From Adineta vaga (Eukaryota; Rotifera): a stretch of 64,000 bases of DNA. A model generated the notes under the pieces. It saw only the letters and a list, made by a program, of their open reading frames with translations, ran no database searches and was not told the origin of the DNA. Where the stretch lies: positions 10,974,001 through 11,038,000 of the forward strand of contig CP075497.1 in the NCBI GenBank assembly GCA_021613535.1. Direction: 5' to 3'. How positions within the stretch are numbered: position 1 is the first letter of the stretch; every line of letters starts with the position of its first letter. This document shows, piece after piece, positions 58,988 to 64,000 of this stretch. The position numbers and the translations under genes were made by a program.

Positions 58988-61033
58988 TTATTGGTCACTG
59001 TCAATATGAATGACATTTTTCGTTTTTTTTGTTTTAAAACATGGCCAAAGAAACATACTTATACCCGAAAGTATGATGATGAATCCAGATGTAAGAAATG
59101 AAAGTTTATATGTTCGACTAAAATCACGTAATAAACCTATTAAAACAGAAAAAAACAACAACTCATCAAATCTCTTGAAAAAGAAAATAATAGATATCTA
59201 CCTTGAATAGGTATACCAATAAGAGTACTAACACCTTGACAAAATTGTAAAATTCCAAAAGCATCAGCCATATTATCTATTGATAAAGCATCGATAAGAA
59301 TCAATATTTGTAAAGCATAATTAGCACTAATCGCTAAGCCATACATAAATGCACAAATTAAAATAACGATTTTATAACGAAATAGAGAAAGAACAATTAA
59401 TGATCCACCAGAGATGATTACTGCGAATGTATACATAATCCAAGCTGAAAAGATTTTTCGATCGTGTAAATAACCAAGAAGAATTTGTCCAACAGCAGAT
59501 GCAATACCCACATTTGATAATGTCCACGAAGCTAGATAACCTTGATTTTGAAATGTTTCAGAAATGTATGTCGGGAGGATGACATACGGCACACCCATAA
59601 CAAGACAGAGAGTGAAATTTGAAAAACAAAATAGAAGAAAACGACTGTTGAGTAACCAATGTTTTTCATTCAAAGGTTCTTCGAATAGTTCCATTTGTTC
59701 TAAAGGTGGTGAAAGAGATGCAGATAGTGATGACAATGATGCTGATGATGAGTGTTTCTCTTCGTCATTACTGTCTTCTCCTGAAGCGATCGGTGCAAGC
59801 GGACGTACACTAATCGGTTGACGAATACGTTCAAAAGATCCACCGAATTTTTTCATAGTTGAAGGTGGAACAGCAATAGTTTTCGCTCGAGTTCGTTGAA
59901 AATCGCGTGAAGAAATGGTCGTTGCTTGTCTTGAAGAAGGTTCAGTGCTAATCGTACAATTTCGTACTCGATTTCCCAATGAATATCGACGACTCGTGGA
60001 TAAATCAACAGAAGGCATAGTAATACCAGCACGTACAGGTACAGAAGAAGTGAAAAGTGGAAGAACTTGAGCAATAGTCATACCACGAGAACGACGGGAC
60101 GATGAATGTTCTACAATTGGTTCTTCTTCTCGTTGTTGTACATCTTCTACTGCTATAGTTATAGGAGTATCGATGATATTTTCAGACAGGTCTGTAATCG
60201 GTATGGAAGGAGATGGCTGATCGGATGTAGCAGGTTTTCGAAATGCTAGTACTGATATTAGCATAAAGAGAAAGAGTGATCCTAGAAGTAGAAATTGAAA
60301 TTTACTTGAATAATCGTTTGTATCATATCATCAAATCTATAAATAACAATCTATTATGTACTTGTATCGACCTTTTCATCGATTCAAATATTAGTATGAA
60401 ATCTCTTTCATCTATCAATCAATCAATCAATCAATAGCATGCACGATACCGATGAGAATAATAAAACTTCTAATTACCTGTAATAAATGATGCACCACGC
60501 CATCCATATTCAATAATACATGCTTTGACAAGAATTGATAAGAGTACTTGTCCAACTCCACTTCCTGACACAGCTAATCCAGTTGCCGTACCACGATCAT
60601 CTTCAAAATAGAGTGGTAAAGTTAGATATGCAGGTACATAACAAAATGCCAGTCCAACACTTAATAAACATCCATAACCTATTGCTGGTATCCAAAATGT
60701 TTTGTGCGATTGAAAAAGAAATGGAAGACTATATGCAAGTGTTGAAATGATACAACCGATAAGTGCTGCTGAACTAGCACCAAATTTTGTAGTCCATCGA
60801 CATACAATCGGACTGAGAAGGAGAGGAATTGATTGTGTCATTGCAGCTATTGTACTAATACTTAGAACTGTGTTTGATGTTGTCTTCGAATATTCATCGA
60901 TTAATTCATTGACATAGAGTCCAAATGAAAATGTTGCACCATCAGCCACAACATAGACAAGAAATGCTGCGAAAACAATGACAATTTGTTTTAAGGACCA
61001 TGTACGTAAACGATGAATCAAATTCATTGACAT
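58988..61033 (-). CDS. SLC16-like (monocarboxylate transporter) MFS protein
   Basis: Three exons (61033-60478, 60281-59202, 59136-58988) encode 594 residues. SLC16 proteins move monocarboxylates, thyroid hormones or aromatic amino acids across the plasma membrane. Six N-terminal helices begin with the family-type start (VIVFAAFLVYVVADGATFSF, then GLYVNELIDEYS) and include YEDDRG-like FEDDRGTATGLAVSGSGVGQ after TM4. A long cytoplasmic loop of about 200 residues, Ser/Arg-rich, separates the halves. TM7-TM11 follow (LLFCFSNFTLCLVMGVPYVI onward). The short last exon supplies TM12 (KLSFLTSGFIIILSGISMFL) and a Lys-rich tail. Signature Arg/Asp residues were not checked in detail, so the substrate is open. 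A TCAA repeat lies in intron 1. Confidence 0.85.
60413..60435. repeat. TCAA tetranucleotide repeat
   Basis: About five tandem TCAA units inside the first intron of the SLC16-like gene. It is a simple microsatellite. Confidence 0.8.
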
Positions 61034-61311
61034 TGTTATATGTATTAATAAATGAATGAATGAATGAAATCTCTTTTAGTGTTGAATAGGTAAATAGAAT
61101 TAGAATCTATGATAAATCTTGAGTCAATAGAGGATTAATAAAATAAGTGTAAAACTAGAGAAAAAAGGTTAGACACAATAACAATGAGTAAAAGGTTGTG
61201 CATGTTTGCTTTTTATACAATCAACATGTTGTTTTATTCTATTTCAATTTATTTCGTTTCTCATCAAGAAATTAGAATCTCCTTTTCTATAACGCACACA
61301 TAAACAAACTA

Positions 61312-63513
<2,202 letters not shown>

Positions 63514-64000
63514 TTGTATATCAATAACAGTGCCATTAATAATCGTTCGTATATATACGTATCATTCTTAATCTTCAGTGATTATTTTTCTCTTCAATAC
63601 AAAACATATCAATTTACACCGTGATTTGTTCCAGTGCAAGTATTATATAATTAATATTCTTCGTGACTTTTATACACCTGTGGCATCTTTATTTCGTTGA
63701 TTCTTTTTTTGAGAAGAATAATAAAACTGTAAATAGATTTCTTTTGATCGAATAGAAAACAAAGAAATATATAGAAGCATTTGTAAGAATTTCTTATTTA
63801 TTTCAAATACAAAAACAATACGAACAAGAACAAGGACATTCGTATAGAAATATGATGAAAAACGAACGTCGAGAATTTTGTTTATCACCTATATCCGTAG
63901 CAAAATCAAATCATGCAGTGAACAAAAGTTCTCGTATGATTCATTATGAAGTAAGAAAGAAAATAGATATTAAATATGATAAAGATTTTGGTTTATTTAT
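63514..64000. other. Upstream region of the endoglucanase gene
   Basis: The last 487 bp are AT-rich and should contain the cellulase promoter. A TATATATA-like element (tatatatacg at 63550-63559) lies about 40 bp upstream of the ATG. No other gene could be supported at the window edge. Confidence 0.4.

Overview
The window looks like the nuclear genome of a small metazoan, most likely a rotifer and probably a bdelloid. This is inferred from content only. The DNA is very AT-rich, genes are dense and split by many short GT-AG introns (38 to about 70 nt), and the gene set is animal: TMEM67, syntrophin, a Shark-type kinase, TCF/LEF, tetraspanin and a K2P channel. It also carries genes of bacterial or uncertain affinity: a PLP-independent aspartate racemase, an NCS2-like permease and a CBM2-GH9 cellulase. 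No species can be named from the sequence alone.

Layout. 0-8 kb: the 3' part of meckelin (TMEM67, +), a gamma-syntrophin-like scaffold (-), a long gene-free stretch and a TMEM163-like membrane protein (+). 8-17.7 kb: a Shark/HTK16-type kinase (SH2-ankyrin-SH2-kinase, -), a U-box/transmembrane/lectin-like protein (-), an Asp/Glu racemase (+) and a small membrane-anchored cupin-like protein (-) whose stop codon overlaps that of the racemase. 19.7-28 kb: a TCF/LEF factor with HMG box and C-clamp (+) and SPATA1 (-). 32-41 kb: a TASK-like K2P channel, asparagine synthetase, a Ly6/uPAR GPI protein and a long coiled-coil protein, all +. 42-55 kb: tetraspanin (-), a small secreted peptide (+), a secreted Ig-like protein (-) and an NCS2-like permease (+). 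55-64 kb: a basic secreted peptide (-), a two-hairpin microRNA cluster (-), another small secreted protein (+), an SLC16-like transporter (-) and a CBM2-GH9 endoglucanase (-).

The most notable item is the intergenic hairpin pair at 57.35-57.55 kb. On the minus strand it reads as mir-216 followed by mir-12, the order of the protostome mir-283/304/12 cluster. Other points to check are a K2P channel with an altered first selectivity filter, an apparent 1-nt deletion near the end of TCF, a membrane U-box protein with a lectin-like ectodomain, and the racemase.

The genes do not form one pathway. TMEM67 and SPATA1 point to cilia or basal bodies, TCF and the Shark-like kinase to signalling, and the racemase, asparagine synthetase, permeases and cellulase to nutrient metabolism. 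Exon joins were made by eye from splice sites, reading frame and family motifs. Where I give a protein length, the summed exons keep one open frame.
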